This document shows, piece after piece, positions 21,340 through 33,152 of a DNA stretch of 64,000 nucleotides. The notes beneath the pieces were generated by a model. That model searched no databases. It had not been told where the DNA came from and saw only the letters and a list, made by a program, of their open reading frames with translations. The position numbers and the translations under genes are program-made. Source of the DNA: Macrolepiota albuminosa (Eukaryota; Basidiomycota; Agaricomycetes; Agaricales; Agaricaceae); assembly GCA_027475525.1 (NCBI GenBank), contig JAMWFC010000085.1, positions 62,001 to 126,000 of the forward strand. Reading direction: 5' to 3'. Numbering within the stretch: position 1 is the first letter of the stretch; the number at the start of each line of letters is the position of its first letter.

Positions 21340-23190
21340 AGCCCAGAGGCAGGAGTTATGCCTACTACTGCTGTCTGTGAGTCCTGCACCCAGGAAGGTC
21401 ATTTTCCAGGTGCTGTTGTTGGAAATTCCAGAGTTTGTTGAGGGTGCCCTCAAGGTTTCAGCATGGCTTCCAAGTGTCATCTTCTGGGCCATATCCCTTC
21501 CATTGTATAAAGAAGTGGGGTTGTCCACAGATGTTCTGGGAGTCGAGTATATCTTTGACCTTGTAGTGGTATTCATCTTTGACCTTGACCAGGGGAGGGG
21601 GCTTGGGATGTCATTCAGGAAAGGGGTCTGGGGGGTGTTGTTCCAGGAGGCAGATGTGAAAGACCAGGTGCAGACCTTTGAGTCACAGGGGGAGTTCGAT
21701 CTTGTAGGCATGGGATGAGACTTTCTTCAAGATCTTGAATGGACTGAGGGGCTTGTGATCAAGTTTTGGGGAGGGCTGGCAGGTGCAGAGGTGACGTCAA
21801 TTTAACCATACCTTTGTCCTGGGGACCCAATTGGGGGTGTCCTCCCACTTCCAGTCAGTGTGTTTCATGTATGCCTGGTTTGCAGTGTTGATCTCTTTCC
21901 AGAGGAACTCGTGAAGAGATCAGAGATTCTGGGCAACCTCATGGGCGGCATGCAATAAGATGTCCCAGAGTGAGAGGGTAAGAGCAATACCCTGGTGGTG
22001 GAGTGCAGTGTGTTGTTGTAGGCAAACTCAGCCAGGGGGAGCTCGGCACACCAGTTATCCTGCAAGTAGTTGATGTATAGCCAAAAGTACTGCTCAAGAG
22101 ATTGGTTGACCCTTTTGGTTTGGCTGTTGGTTTCTGGGTGGTAAGCAGTAGAGAGGTTAGTCTTTACTTCAAGGGCCTTACACAAGGAGGTCCAGAACTT
22201 GGACATAAAGAGCGGGCCATGGTTGGAGACAATGTTGTCCAGGAGTCTGTGCTTGGCAAAGACATGCTTGAAAAATAGCCAGGCAAAGTCTGGGGCGGTA
22301 TCCATGGTGTGGCAGAGTAGGAAGATGCCCTGTTTGGTCAGCCTACACACAACAATGAGAATGGCATTGAACCCTTTAGATTCTGGAAGTTCAACAATAT
22401 GGTACATGGATATGGAGGACCAGGAGCGTTGTCCGACCAGCAAAGGTTTCAGGAGTCCATAGGGCCAGTGTTGGGGAACCTTAGCAGAGTTTGCATGATA
22501 AAATGTAGTGGGTTACATCCTTCTTCAGTCCTGGCCAAAAGTAAGTCTGGGAGATAAGCTGGAGGATCTTATGTATTTCAGGGTGTCCCCAGAGCTTGTA
22601 GTTGTGATGCTGGCAAAGGACGTCATATTGAAGTCAGGTGTGATCCAGGACATAGATGCGACTGGTCTGGAGGAGAAGTCCTTTTTCGGAGACAAGGAGA
22701 AGGTGGGGTCCAGGTCGGTTCTATCAAGGGGGTTGCAGGGGTCATGATTGGTGAAGTACTTGTCTTGGGGGGTGTGGCAGATCTGACTTAGGGTCCCTTC
22801 ATCATTTAGAATTAGTATGGCATTCAAATGTTTGGGGGGGATCACCATGCAATGATTGAACGCATTGTGCTCAGGGAACTGTATACTGGGGATTGCGCAT
22901 GCAGGACATGTGATCAATTGGCGTGGAGGTGGGCCATGATGCATGATGCGTGATGGCTGGGTTGAATGGCGTGATCCAATTGTTGATTGTGGTGGGGGGT
23001 CATGCCACCAGGTAGTTCCAGATTCCATGATGCAGGGTTGTTGGGGATACTGTATGATGGTGGCCTTGATGCTTGTGATGGCAGTGTTGGTAGTCATGAT
23101 GGCAGGAGTTGTGTTGTGGGGTCAGAGGAGGGGTTCCAGATGGGGTTCTGGGGATGCCTCAGGAGAATCCCAGATGGAAGGGGTCATGAC
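21340..23190 (-). pseudogene. Gypsy element relic: RNase H/zinc part, integrase core, chromodomain
   Basis: The minus strand holds, in order, a scrambled region (23190-22525), an integrase core frame at 22443-21865 and a chromodomain at about 21590-21420. The chromodomain keeps KVKDILDSQ and FFIQWKGYGPEDDTWKPC. The integrase keeps the fold's landmarks (GFNAILIVVCRLTK, FVYNN-type AEFAYNNTLHSTTR) but has lost all three DDE positions. The first Asp site reads SMYHIV instead of SMDFIV, the second SNHGPLF instead of SDRGPQF, and the Glu reads QTKRVNQ instead of QTERVNQ. Several changes are G-to-A type. It sits inside what seems to be the relic of a KDZ right arm. Confidence 0.8.
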
Positions 23191-24060
23191 AATGGCCAGC
23201 AAATAGCAGTTGATGCCAATGCCTCTTTCAAGCCGCAAAAGTTCTTCTGGGGGGTATGCTGCTTCCTGCCCACCTCTAAATATTCATGCAGGAACCTGCA
23301 GAGACATAGAGGAGCTGCCATTCATTATGTTATCTGACTTTTGATTCTATCCATTAGTAACAAACCTTTGGTGCAACAGTTAAATCATCAGTGCATTCCA
23401 TTGCTGAAGGCTTCTCAAAGGCTAGGAGTTCAGTTTTTCCCCACTGCATGTGAAGTACAAGGTGCAGATTCTTTTTTTTTATCCAGCCTGCTCTTGTGGG
23501 CCTGCATAGGCCTGTGCAGATGTCTGCTGGTGCCCTGCACAGGCTGGCATGGGCCTGTGTAGGTTTGAGTGGGTCAATGTAGATCTGCATGGATATCTGC
23601 TAGTGGTATGTGTAGGCTTGCATAGGCTTGCATAGGTCTGCAGGGCCCTTTTATGGGCATACACTGGCATTGGAGGTGGGAAAAGAAAGAAAGAGGAGGC
23701 ATGCAGCCTTGAATTATTGCAGGGAGGAAGGGAGAGGAGAGAGAAGTGGTCAATCTTAAGGAGGGTTTATCTATGCCATGATGTTCGCTAATGGAGGAGG
23801 TTTTCACTCATAGGCTGATGGCCACTGGTGGCCGCTGATGCACATTGATGTCTGCTGGGCCTGCATGCACATGTGTGTGCCTGCCTTTTATCAATTCACT
23901 AGATTGTGTCATACAGCATATTATTTGACGTCTGCAGCTCTGTATTCTACAGTGCTGTAGGGACTGCTCTGCTACAGTGTAGCAGATTCTGCTGAACATG
24001 TATTGTATGGCACAAAGTGAGCTCCCATACAACATATGACATGTACTATTGTGATGTCTC
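23190..24060 (+). mobile_element. Relic of a KDZ-element right terminal inverted repeat
   Basis: This segment follows the same order as the right terminal repeat of the 42.3-57.5 kb element. It has the GATGYCAAYGCCYCTTTCARGCC start, the AACCTGCRGARAYATAG block, the tRNA-like block at about 23363-23445, the ..GGGCCCTTTTRTGG.. block and the same outer end (..TTGTGATGTCTCTATGTGA at about 24050). Differences are mostly CG to TG or CA, so the tRNA-like B box is ruined. It is a single arm, with no matching left arm in the window. Confidence 0.75.
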
Positions 24061-24719
24061 TATGTGATTTGCAAGTGTTGCATTTAGGGACACACCATGC
24101 ATCAGAAGTCAAAATAAACATTTAATTATAGGCTGAATGTGATGATCTAGATCAAAATCAGATCTGACAATGCCCAATTTGCCATGGCTGAAAGGGAAAA
24201 GGAAGAGAAGCATGGAGGGATGTCAAAAGAAGCATGGAATGCAGGGAAGAGCTAAAAGGGGAAAGAAGGATCTATGAATGAGATCATGCTAAATGGAGCT
24301 GAAGCAAATGGAGAAGTGGCAATCAGAAACATCTGGAGGAATAGTGGAACAAGAAGTTGAATGGTGGAACTGGTGGCACCAAAACAGGCCTCCCAAAATG
24401 GAAATTAGACTATTAAATATATTCTGGAGGCTGAGGAGTTTACAACAAAGAGTCAGGTGTAGATAGTGGTCTGTGCATCAGAAAAACAGTATAAATAGCC
24501 CAAGTTTAATAGAGAATAGACAGGCAATTGATAGGCAAAGGCTCGATAATTCCCAGGGAGTGAATTGCTTAGGCTGGAGTTTGTTGAAAACCTCTGCATT
24601 CTGGAAGATTAGGATTTGCAACTCAAAATATCAATACATCAATTTGGTCAATCAGTCAGTGTGAACTGAAGGTCATATTCTACACTAGTAAGCCTTAGTA
24701 ATACTTGCTACCAAGTACT
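24061..24719. other. No supported gene
   Basis: AT-rich, purine-rich plus strand. No frame with a motif is present; it may be gypsy 5' non-coding DNA. Confidence 0.4.
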
Positions 24720-25870
24720 ACAATAATGTAGCTATTTTAGTTGACTCCAGCATGTCATTCCAAGAAGATGAGGGAACAACAGAGAGAGCTCTGGGAGTGA
24801 TCAAAGTAAAGCAAAAAGTTGATATTGAGACTGAGGAAAGGTTAGCCAACCTCCATGATGGAGTTATGGCCTTAGAGAAGGAAATGAGCAGTCTGAGGGG
24901 GTTCATGCAGACAATGAACAATGAGTGAAAGGCAAAGAGTCAGGTTCCTATGCAGGGAGGTCTGCAAAATAGAATGGGAGTGCCTGCTCAGGCCTTACAG
25001 ACTGTTCCATTTCAAGGAGGCAATAGTTCAGCAGCAATAGACTGTTATTATTGTTGGGAGTTGGGATACAGGACCAGTGACTGTGAATACCTCAAGACTC
25101 AAGTCCAAGAAGGCAAGCTCATTCTTTTTGAAGGCAGGCCCAGGCTACCTTCTGGGGATCCTATTGCCAGGAGTCCATCTAATGTGTCTCCCAAGGAAAG
25201 GGTCAATGCTATCATGGATCCTAAGGCTGCTGCCTTCTATGGATGGGTGGAAGAGCCAGTCACTGTTGTGTCTAGTGTGGGCTACCTATGTGCAGGGTGT
25301 ACACAAAGAAAAAGAGGATTTAGAGAAGGAGATAGAGGAACTGCAGAACTTGGTGTCCAGTCTGATAACTACTAGGAGTCAGACTTATGAGAGAAGCATC
25401 CAGTGGCAGAAGCAGGAGGGTTTTTAGAGAACTCAAGGATGGTGGCAGATGGAAGAGTCCAGCCTGAATTGAGGACACTGCTACCACCTGAGAGTGATTT
25501 AAAAAGGCAAAGGAGAGTTATAGAAGTAGGCAAAGGGAACCTGCCCTTTGAGCAGGTGCCTGCTGTCAATGAAGAGAAAATAGTAAAATTTTGAAATGAC
25601 AAGAAAGAACTATACCAGCCCAGAGTGTGGCAAAGAAAGGAGGATGAAATTGTCAGCAAAATATTGGACAATGAGGTGACAATTTCTACAAGAGAATTGT
25701 TGAAGGTGCCAGCCTTACAGGAGGTGCTGGAGAAGACTTGGAGAAGGAGAGAAGGTGCTACCAAGTGGACAGCAGCCAAGGTCTTTGCACAAGAGGATAG
25801 AAGTGCTCCTGTAATGAGCCAAGTCAACATAGATGATTTGCCTCAACCAGAGTACCATATCTCAGAGTGA
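24720..25870 (+). pseudogene. Gypsy gag region with zinc knuckle (decayed)
   Basis: The plus strand reads a helical Gag stretch (ERLANLHDGVMALEKEMSSL, 24834 on), then a knuckle CYYCWELGYRTSDC at about 25050. In it the family's GH is GY and the His of CCHC is not kept. Next comes the typical EGKLILFEGRPRLPSGDPI block. Stops occur at about 24927, 25373 and 25592, and the frame shifts near 25375. It leads directly into the protease. Confidence 0.75.
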
Positions 25871-26441
25871 AGAAGATGGAATTCCAAAAAGATCAGTGGT
25901 TCATGAGGACTGTGTGGCTACCTTCTCAGAACAGCTTCCACCAGGAAATAGGCCAGAAGTGGTCTATGTGGCCAGAGACTTACATGTGTTGAGATCTCTG
26001 TACCCTAGTGTGAATAACCAAGCTAAGGTAGAGGCTATATTGGACAGTGGGTTCCAGATTGTGTGCATGGCTTTGAACAAGGCACTAAGTTTGGGATTGA
26101 CTTGGGACCCTGATATAAAGTTGCGCATGGAGAGTGCAAATCAACAGGTCAATGAATCTTTGGGGATGGCCAAAAATGTGCCCTTCAAGTTTGCTGAGGG
26201 TTTCACAATATACTTGCAAGTGCATATATTTGAGAAACCTGCTTATACAGTATTACTGAGGAGGCCATTTGCTACTGCCACTGTGAGTAATGTGCAGAAC
26301 TTAAAGGATGGTAGTGCAATTATCACTATCAGAGATCCTAATACTGGAAAGAGGACTGCACTACCATCTTATGAGAGGGGCAAGGCACCCCCAAGTGGCA
26401 ACAAAGAGGAGTTGGGAAAAGCTTCAGCCTTGAGGAGTTGA
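25833..26441 (+). pseudogene. Gypsy retropepsin (aspartic protease) domain
   Basis: Open for 202 codons. The active-site loop is AILDSGFQIV (DSG). Family-typical flanks follow: WDPDIKLRMESANQQVNESL, GMAKNVPFKFAEGFTIYLQV and YTVLLRRPF. The usual GRPF is RRPF here. The protein belongs to the Pol polyprotein of the gypsy copy at 24.7-29 kb and overlaps the RT frame by four bases in another frame. Confidence 0.8.
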
Positions 26442-27838
26442 TTCCAGATCAAGGAGAGGCTGCAGTAATGATAGAGGAGAGTGAGGAGGAAGGTTTCTGG
26501 ATCAAGGGGGACTGTGTCAAGGGGCAGAGTTTTGAGCAGCAAGAACTCAGAGATGTGTACTTGGCTGCTTACCATACTACTGGAGGAGAGGGAGAAAGGA
26601 CAGGGCAGTTGCTGGGAGCTTACCTGAATGGGGAGCTTGGCTACCTACCTGAAGAGTTAAAGAGTGGGGGAGAGAAAAGTCAGGAGGAAACTGTACAAGT
26701 GTTTGGGAAATATAAGCCTGTTGCCAAGAAAGTTAGACCTGTGTTGGGTACTACACCAGAGGAGTTCAGGATAGAAAGGAATATCACTGGGGATCCTTTA
26801 AAGGACATGCCACCTTTGAGTCCACATCCACCTGAATTCAGACCTACTGGGAGGTACACAGAGGAGTGCAAACAGATTATTGACCAAGCACATGAAGGAG
26901 AGTTTCTATGGCCAGAAGAGAGGAAGTTACTGCACCAGTTTATGATGCAGCAGAATGAGGCCTTTGCATGGAATGACAGTCAGAAGTGGAAGTTCAAAGA
27001 GGAATACTTCCCACCTGTTGTTATGCCAGTAGTAGTACCTCACCAGCCTTGGGTGTTGAAAAACAGACCCATACCTCCTGGGAAGTACAATGACCTGGGC
27101 AAGGAGATCAAGAGGAAGTTGGAAGCAGGAGTTTATAAGAGGTCAAACTCATCACAATGGTTTGCTGTTCTGAAGAAGTATGGGAAAAGTCTAAGGCTTG
27201 TGCACAGTTTAGAACCTCTAAACAAGGTCACTATAGCTTATTCTGGAGTACATCCTGCTACAGAAGAACTGGCCAACCACTTTGATGGAAGAGCATGTGG
27301 TAGGATGTGTGATCTCTATGTTGGATATGACAATCTGGACCCTAAGTCTAGGAACTATACTACCTTTCAGACACCTTATGGAGCTCTGAGATTGGTAACA
27401 TTGCCAATGGGGTGGACTAATTCAGTTCCCATCTTCCATGATGATGATACTTATATCTTGCAGGAGGAGATACCTCATGTCACTTGGCCTTATATTGATG
27501 ATGTTTCAATAAGAGGACCTGAGACTAGGTATGAGTTAGAAGGAGGAGGGTATGAGACTATTGCAGAGAATAAAGAGATTAGGCCCTTTGTATGGAAGCA
27601 CCTGAACAATGTCAATAGAGTTGTTCAGCACATCAAGTATGCTGGAGGAACCTTCTCAGAGACTAAGTCTTTGCTATATGCAGATGAAATCACTGTAGTG
27701 GGTCATTTGTGTTCTTATGAGGGGCACAAGCCAGAGACAAAGAGATATGCAGTGGTAATGGGTTGGGGAGATTGCTGCAATGTCTCTAAGGTTAGGAAAT
27801 TCCTGGAAACTTGTGGCACCTCCAGGATGTTCATCTAA
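26438..27838 (+). pseudogene. Gypsy reverse transcriptase domain
   Basis: A 466-codon open frame holds a linker (..HPPEFRPTGRYTEECKQIID) and the RT palm. Motif A reads MCDLYVGYDNLD and keeps its Asp. The FQTPYGALRLVTLPMGWTNS block and the catalytic YIDDV at about 27493 follow, then VVGHLCSYEGHKPETKR. The RT body is intact, but upstream and downstream frames are broken, so the element is dead. It differs from the gypsy at 58.8-64 kb (YIDD against YLDD), so two lineages are present. Confidence 0.85.
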
Positions 27839-28942
27839 GACTATGCCAAGATCTCAGAGCCTATTAATAGGCTCACTAAAGATGATGTGGCTTTTGTCTG
27901 GGAAAAAGAACAGAAGGAGACCATGAAGGAGATGAAGAGGAGATTAGCAAGTTGTGCAACTCTGAGACCTATAGATTATGAGTCAGAGGGAGCTGTCATC
28001 TTGGCAGTAGACACCTTTTACAGATAGCTGTTGGATTTGGATCTTCCAAGAAAACAGTACAGATTCCAAGAAGAGGACTTGTGCTAGACTGGGGTCCATT
28101 ACCTTGAATGAGAGGGAGGCTAGGTTTTCACAACCTAAGAGAGAGTTGTATGGTCTTATGAGGGCATTACAAGTTAGCAGCTATTGGTTACTAGGATGCA
28201 GAAAGCTTATCATTAAGAGTAATGCTAGATACCTCAAAGGCATGCTGAGCAATCCAGGAATTGGACCTAATTGTCAGGGGACTCCTCATTTCTTCCTTCT
28301 TTCATTCCCTATTCCTTCACTCTCCTTTCATTCATTTCCTTATTTCTTCTGTCATTCTCTCATTTTGCTGTTTCTATTCTCTCAACACTATCTGTTAGTA
28401 CTATTCTCAGTCTTTGAGGTGCTCTGGTTTTTTAGCTATCATTCAGACAAGTGTGGGCCCTTCAGCACCGCTTCCAGGCCACTTATATAAGCTGGAGTTT
28501 GCCTTTCTGACTTCCAAAGTCCGGAGTTTTCCTGCTTTGTTTGTATAGTTGTTTGTTTAGGCAATTTTCAAGTTTTTAAGGTTTTGTTGTACTATACAGT
28601 TGTTTCCTGTGCTTCAGAAGCCCCAGAAGCATCCAACCTGGCATAGGGAATCCCTACACTTGTTCTCTTTGGATCTCCATCTGCTAGCTGTGTGACTGAG
28701 CCACAGCCTCCAGAGGTTGCCCTTATACTAATGCTACTATAATGCGCTGGATAGAAGCTGTATTTATGTATCACTTCTTCTTGAGGCATGTGCTAGGGAA
28801 GACTTTCAGTATGGATGGTCTATCTCACAGGGAGAAGCAACCAGGAGATGAGGAGTATGCTCTTGTGGACCAATCTTTACTGGATGATCCAAAGCCAATG
28901 TCCTTTGAGTATCCAGATGAGATCAACAAAGTACCTGGTTGA
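27839..28942 (+). pseudogene. Gypsy RNase H domain, interrupted by solo LTR C
   Basis: After a TAA at 27836 the same element continues: LRPIDYESEGAVILAVDT, then stops at about 28025 and 28085, then SITLNEREARFSQPKRELYG and YLKGMLSNPGIGPN. LTR C splits the domain here. The far side resumes with ATIMRWIEAVFMYHFFLRHV, then GKTFSMDGLSHR. Weak similarity to the connection region runs to about 29200 (TRGGYMLAVTPEDVQEEV). No integrase follows, so the 3' part is lost. Confidence 0.8.
28272..28727 (+). mobile_element. Solo LTR C (same family, short form), TSD CTAAT
   Basis: Starts TGTCAGGGGACTCC; the end reads CCCTTATA, a C-to-T change in the usual TTACA. CTAAT flanks both sides (28267-28271, 28728-28732). 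It lies in the RNase H coding region of the gypsy remnant. It lacks the roughly 60-base extra stretch of the long form. Confidence 0.9.
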
Positions 28943-29220
28943 GAGGAACATGTGCCCCTCAAGTTAGAAGACTTTATGGATGAGATTGATACAAGGGGAG
29001 GCTACATGTTAGCAGTCACTCCAGAAGATGTACAAGAGGAAGTGAAGTTGGGTAGAGAAGTTGGCTCATACCATCATAGGTTCTGAATCTAAGGATTGAT
29101 CTCCAGAAGATACCATCTGGGTGCAGAGGAGATTATAGTATTGTGGGGCCTTACCAGGAGTTATGGCTTAGAGGGAGCCAATAGGCAATCAGTCTTCCAA
29201 GACCTACACCAATTGAATAC

Positions 29221-30914
29221 TGGCAAGCATTGCTGAGAGTAGAAGGGTCAGGAGTAAATAGAGACAGCATGATAACAGCAGATACTTCATGGTCTTAATA
29301 TGGAGAAATACTATACCTTACTATACTGCATGACCTAGGACACAATACCCAAGCAATATGTGCATAAAAATAGGTCTCAAAAAATAAAAGGGTTCATCAT
29401 CATCATCATCATGTAAATCTTTTGAGTAGCCTTATGCTAACAAATACTGCAGCAAAAAGTTATAGGTTTGAATCATGTCCACTACCCAGATATCTACTCC
29501 AATCACTATCATGGAGTACCTGGTTTTAGCCACATAAAGGAAGGTTTAGTGGGTATTATGAATAAAAAATCCATGAGTTCTACACTGTCTCTTAGACAAA
29601 AATCCAGAATTTATGCATAAATACATTTCTGCCTCTTGGTAACATGAAAGTCCAGTCCCTTTATAGAAGTGGGTTACACTGAAATATCCCAGCCTATAGA
29701 GGTTGTGTATTAAGAACTGTCTATGATGTCTACAGTGATACTATCCAAAAAAATCAATAAATGAATATTTTTATTACAACTATTTCAAAGAATGTAAAAG
29801 CACTGGACCTCTACTTTCTTCTTCTATTAGTCGTAGTTTTTGAGCTGCAGTGGCAAATAGACTACAACTTACCTGCACATTTGCCAATAACCCTGTAGAC
29901 AATCACAGAATATATCTACAGGAGTAATGAGTATAGAGTAAGTGTATAAGTAGATATATAACATACCACTCAGATGCCAAACATGTAAGTGCATGAACAA
30001 CTGAGTAATATGACCTGTGTATGTAAAATTTAATGGAAAACAAAACAAGGTTTATGCAAAGTATGGTAAACATATCCATAGGTGGCGCAGCAAAAAATTA
30101 TAAGAAAGTAATAAATAGGAGGCATACTTTCTCAGTAAGTCTATATTGCAACAAGCCCAAAGTGAATTGTTATGCTTTGGCCTAAGTCCTGGGACCCTAA
30201 GCTATGGCAAGGTGATTACTTGCCTGACTCTTTTAAAATTCCATCCTTTTTATATGCCTTTCTCCTATGCATGGATCAGCACATATTCACATGGTAATGA
30301 GTTTATTTGTAGCATTTTGCATATTTGACAACCCAGCATAGCCTGCTGGAGTCTGGGCATTGGTTGCAGTGTTATCAACATGTGGTGCTGGGGCTAATCT
30401 TTCCATGGATTTTGCTGGGTAATTTCTCTTCCTTCCTTTCTCCACTGCCTTTTGTTCTCTCTGTTCTATTCTTGGAGTGGCTTCTCATAGTCACATTATG
30501 CAGCGCATCATGCTTTTGTATGTATGATGGATTAGTTGGTCAGAAGAATACTTGCAGGAAGTGGAAGTGATGACAAGCTTCAATCATGATTAGATTCCTA
30601 TCAAATTTGATGAGATTAGTCTTGGCTATGCATCTGAGATTTTATCTTATCAAGACCTCATTTTTGGTGGTTGCCATTCAAGCTGGCTATCTTTTTGTGT
30701 ATATCCAATGTTGTCGGGCTGTCTTGAGTAGTAGGCAGGTAGGTGTCTTTTTTTTCTGAAATATGTCAGGTCTACTGTTTTTGACCTGCATATATCAGCT
30801 TACTGTTTTCAGCTGTATATGGTACTTTTAGAATAATATATTGTTTGGTTATATCTCAGATGTGACATACATATCACTGCACCTGCACACCATTGACACT
30901 CTAGAACTCCAGGC
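29221..30914. other. AT-rich DNA without supported genes
   Basis: No frame with a motif is present. A run of TCA units at about 29395-29412, preceded by an A-rich stretch, could be the tail of a retroposon. Short hydrophobic frames at 30146-30570 look fortuitous. Confidence 0.45.
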
Positions 30915-31427
30915 TGTCAGGGGACTCCTCATTTCTTCCTTCTCTCACTCCTTATCTCTTTACTCTCCTTCCATTCATTCTCTTATTTCTTCTGACATTA
31001 TTTCATTTCACTGTTTCTATTCTTTCAACACTATCTGTTAGTACTACTCTCAGCCCTTGAGATGCTCTGGTTCTTTAGCCACCATTCAGACAAGTGTGGG
31101 CCCACTCAGCACCGCTTCCAGACCGCTTATATAAGCCAGAGTTTGCCAGAGTTTGCCTCTTATTTGTACAAGTGTTTGTGTAGGCAATTTTTGAGTTTTT
31201 AGCTTATATAAGCCAGAGTTTGCCAGAGTTTGCCTCTTATTTGTACAAGTGTTTGTGTAGGCAATTTTTGAGTTTTTAAGGTTTTGTTGTATTGTACAGT
31301 TGTTTCCCATGCTTCAGAGGCCCCAGAAGCGTCCAACCTGGCATAGGGAATCCCTAGACTTGTTCTCTTTAGATCTCCCTCTGCCAGCTGTGTGACTGAG
31401 CCACAGCCTCTAGAGGTCGCCTTTACA
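30915..31427 (+). mobile_element. LTR D (same family, short form), one arm of an inverted duplication
   Basis: Starts TGTCAGGGGACTCC and ends CCTTTACA. It carries an exact 77-base tandem duplication (31125-31278) around the TATA-like GCTTATATAAGC. The right flank AGTTG is the reverse complement of LTR E's target copy CAACT, but the left flank does not match. D therefore does not have its own target duplication and looks copied from E by an inverted rearrangement. Confidence 0.85.
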
Positions 31428-31718
31428 AGTTGACTCATTCTACTAGGCAGCTTGAGTCAATAGGCTAGTGGGCGTATCTGCCTGACTATAGGAAAGGGTC
31501 CTAGACAACAATGAGAGAGCTTCTGAGATGGTCAGGTGGTAGCAATGTCAGAGGCATCCAGATAGACTTGATCTCCAGGCTTGTACTTGGAGGCTGGAGT
31601 TCATCCATGATCATAGTAGTGGGCCATGTCATCCTTTGCCTTAGCTAAAGAAGCCTTGGCTTCCTCCTGGGCTGCCTTCATCTGATCTATGAACTCATTG
31701 ACAGCTTCATTCTCTGAA
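31428..31718 (-). pseudogene. Gypsy integrase C-terminal fragment
   Basis: The minus strand reads EAVNEFIDQMKAAQEEAKAS, then KYKPGDQVYLDASDIATT, then PSQKLSHCC, LGPFPIV, RPLAY and LKLPSRMSQL. This is the region between the integrase core and chromodomain of gypsy Pol. Stops and a frameshift break it. It ends at LTR D exactly where the plus-strand fragment ends at LTR E. Confidence 0.75.
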
Positions 31719-31751
31719 GTGACTCAAGCTGCCTAGTAGAATGAGTCAACT
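31719..31751 (+). repeat. Inverted copy of 31428-31460
   Basis: The 32 bases before LTR E are the exact reverse complement of the 32 bases after LTR D (TGACTCAAGCTGCCTAGTAG..). Both encode LKLPSRMSQ of the gypsy integrase C-terminus. They form the inner edge of the large palindrome D-loop-E. Confidence 0.9.
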
Positions 31752-32270
31752 TGTAAAGGCGACCTCTAGAGGCTGTGGCTCAGTCACACAGCTGGCAGAG
31801 GGAGATCCAAAGTGTATTAGAGTATGTACTGACAATATCATAATAACTACTCACCTGGCAGAGGGAGATCCAAAGAGAACAAGTCTAGGGATTCCCTATG
31901 CCAGGTTGGACACTTTTGGGGCTTCTAAAGCATGGAAAACAACTGTACAGTACAACAAAACCTTAAAAACTCGAAATTTGACTAACCAAACAACTTTGCA
32001 AACAAGGCAGGAAAACTCCAGACTATAGAAGGCAGAAAGGCAAACTCCTGCTTATATAAGCAGTCTGGAAGCGGTGCTGAAAGGCCCACACTTGTCTGAA
32101 TGGTAGCTAAAGAACCAGAGCACCTCAAGAGCTGAGAGTAGTACTAACAGATAGTGTTGAAAGAATAGAAATAGTAAAATGAAATAATGTCAGAAGAAAT
32201 AAAAGAATGAATGAAGAGAGATTGAAGAGATAAGGAGTGAGAAAAGAAAGAAATAAGGAGTCCCCTGACA
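31752..32270 (-). mobile_element. Solo LTR E (same family, long form), TSD CAACT
   Basis: In plus text it runs TGTAAAGGCGACC..CCCCTGACA, antisense to the surrounding gypsy. CAACT stands at 31747-31751 and 32271-32275. It splits the integrase tail between SRMSQ and LHSVFNVVKLSP. Confidence 0.92.
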
Positions 32271-32634
32271 CAACTCCATTCAGTCTTCAATGTGGTAAAG
32301 CTCTCTCCAGCACCAGAGGATCCAATCCCAGGTTGACATCTACAGGCACCTCCACCTCCAGTTCTGGTAGACAACTAAGAGTACAAAGTGGAATGGATCC
32401 TAGACAGCCAAATCTTTAGAAATAGGCTTCAGTTCAAGGTCAAGTAGAAGGGCTATGGAATTAAAGACATCTCAAGAATGTTCATGCCCCTGCCTTGGTC
32501 CAGGAATTCTATCAACAGCTTCCCAACACTCCCTGGACAATCAGAGGCCTCTATTCTCTTTCTAAGATAGACCAGGCCATTCAGAACTATTTCTATCCAG
32601 CATGTCAAGATGCCACACTCTAGAGAGGGGGTGA
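32271..32634 (+). pseudogene. Gypsy integrase tail and chromodomain, followed by polypurine tract
   Basis: The plus strand continues the gypsy: HSVFNVVKLSPAPEDP, then a chromodomain EYKVEWILDSQIFRNRLQFK with VKWKGYGIKD. A decayed tail follows and a purine-rich AGAGAGGGGGTGA immediately before LTR F, which fits a polypurine tract. Stops interrupt the frame. Confidence 0.8.
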
Positions 32635-33152
32635 TATCAGGGGACTCCTCATTTCTTTTTTCTTTCACTCCTTATTTCTTCACTCTCCTTTCATTCATTT
32701 CCTTATTTCTTCTATCACTCTCTCATTTTGCTGTCTCTACTCTCTCAACACTATCTGTTAGTACTATTCTTAGCCTTTGAGGTGCTCTGGTTCTTTAGCT
32801 ATCATTCAGACAAGTGTGGGCCCTTTAGCACCACTTCAAGACTGCTTATATAAGCCAGAGTTTGCCTTTCTGACTTTTAAAGTCCGGAGTTTTCCTACCT
32901 TATTTGTACAGTTGTTTGGTTAGTCAATTTTTTAGTTTTTAATGTTTTGTTGTACTGTACAGTTGTTTCCCATGCTTTAGAGGCCCCAGAAGTGTCAACC
33001 TGGCATAGGGAATCTTTAGACTTGTTCTCTTTGGATCTCCCTCTGCCAGGTGAGTAGTTATTATGATATGGTCAGTACATACTCTAATACACCTTGGATC
33101 TCCCTCTGCCAGCTGTGTGACTAAGCCACAGCCTCTAGAGGTTGCTCTTACA
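32635..33152 (+). mobile_element. 3' LTR F of the gypsy remnant (long form)
   Basis: It follows the polypurine tract directly. The first bases are TATCAGGGGACTCC (TG changed to TA) and the last TGCTCTTACA. It sets the sense direction of the whole LTR family, supported by TATATAA at about 32847. No target duplication is visible, as expected if the 5' end of the element is lost. Confidence 0.85.

Noticed and set aside
29395..29412. TCA repeat as a third SINE-like tail
   Set aside because: Upstream sequence does not match the core of the other two copies.
31199..31438. Open frames with a repeated RATSRGCGSVTQLAEGD text, also at 20331, 28592, 31741 and 37046
   Set aside because: They translate LTR DNA of one family (with the 77-base duplication in LTR D); the repetition comes from the LTR, not from a protein family.
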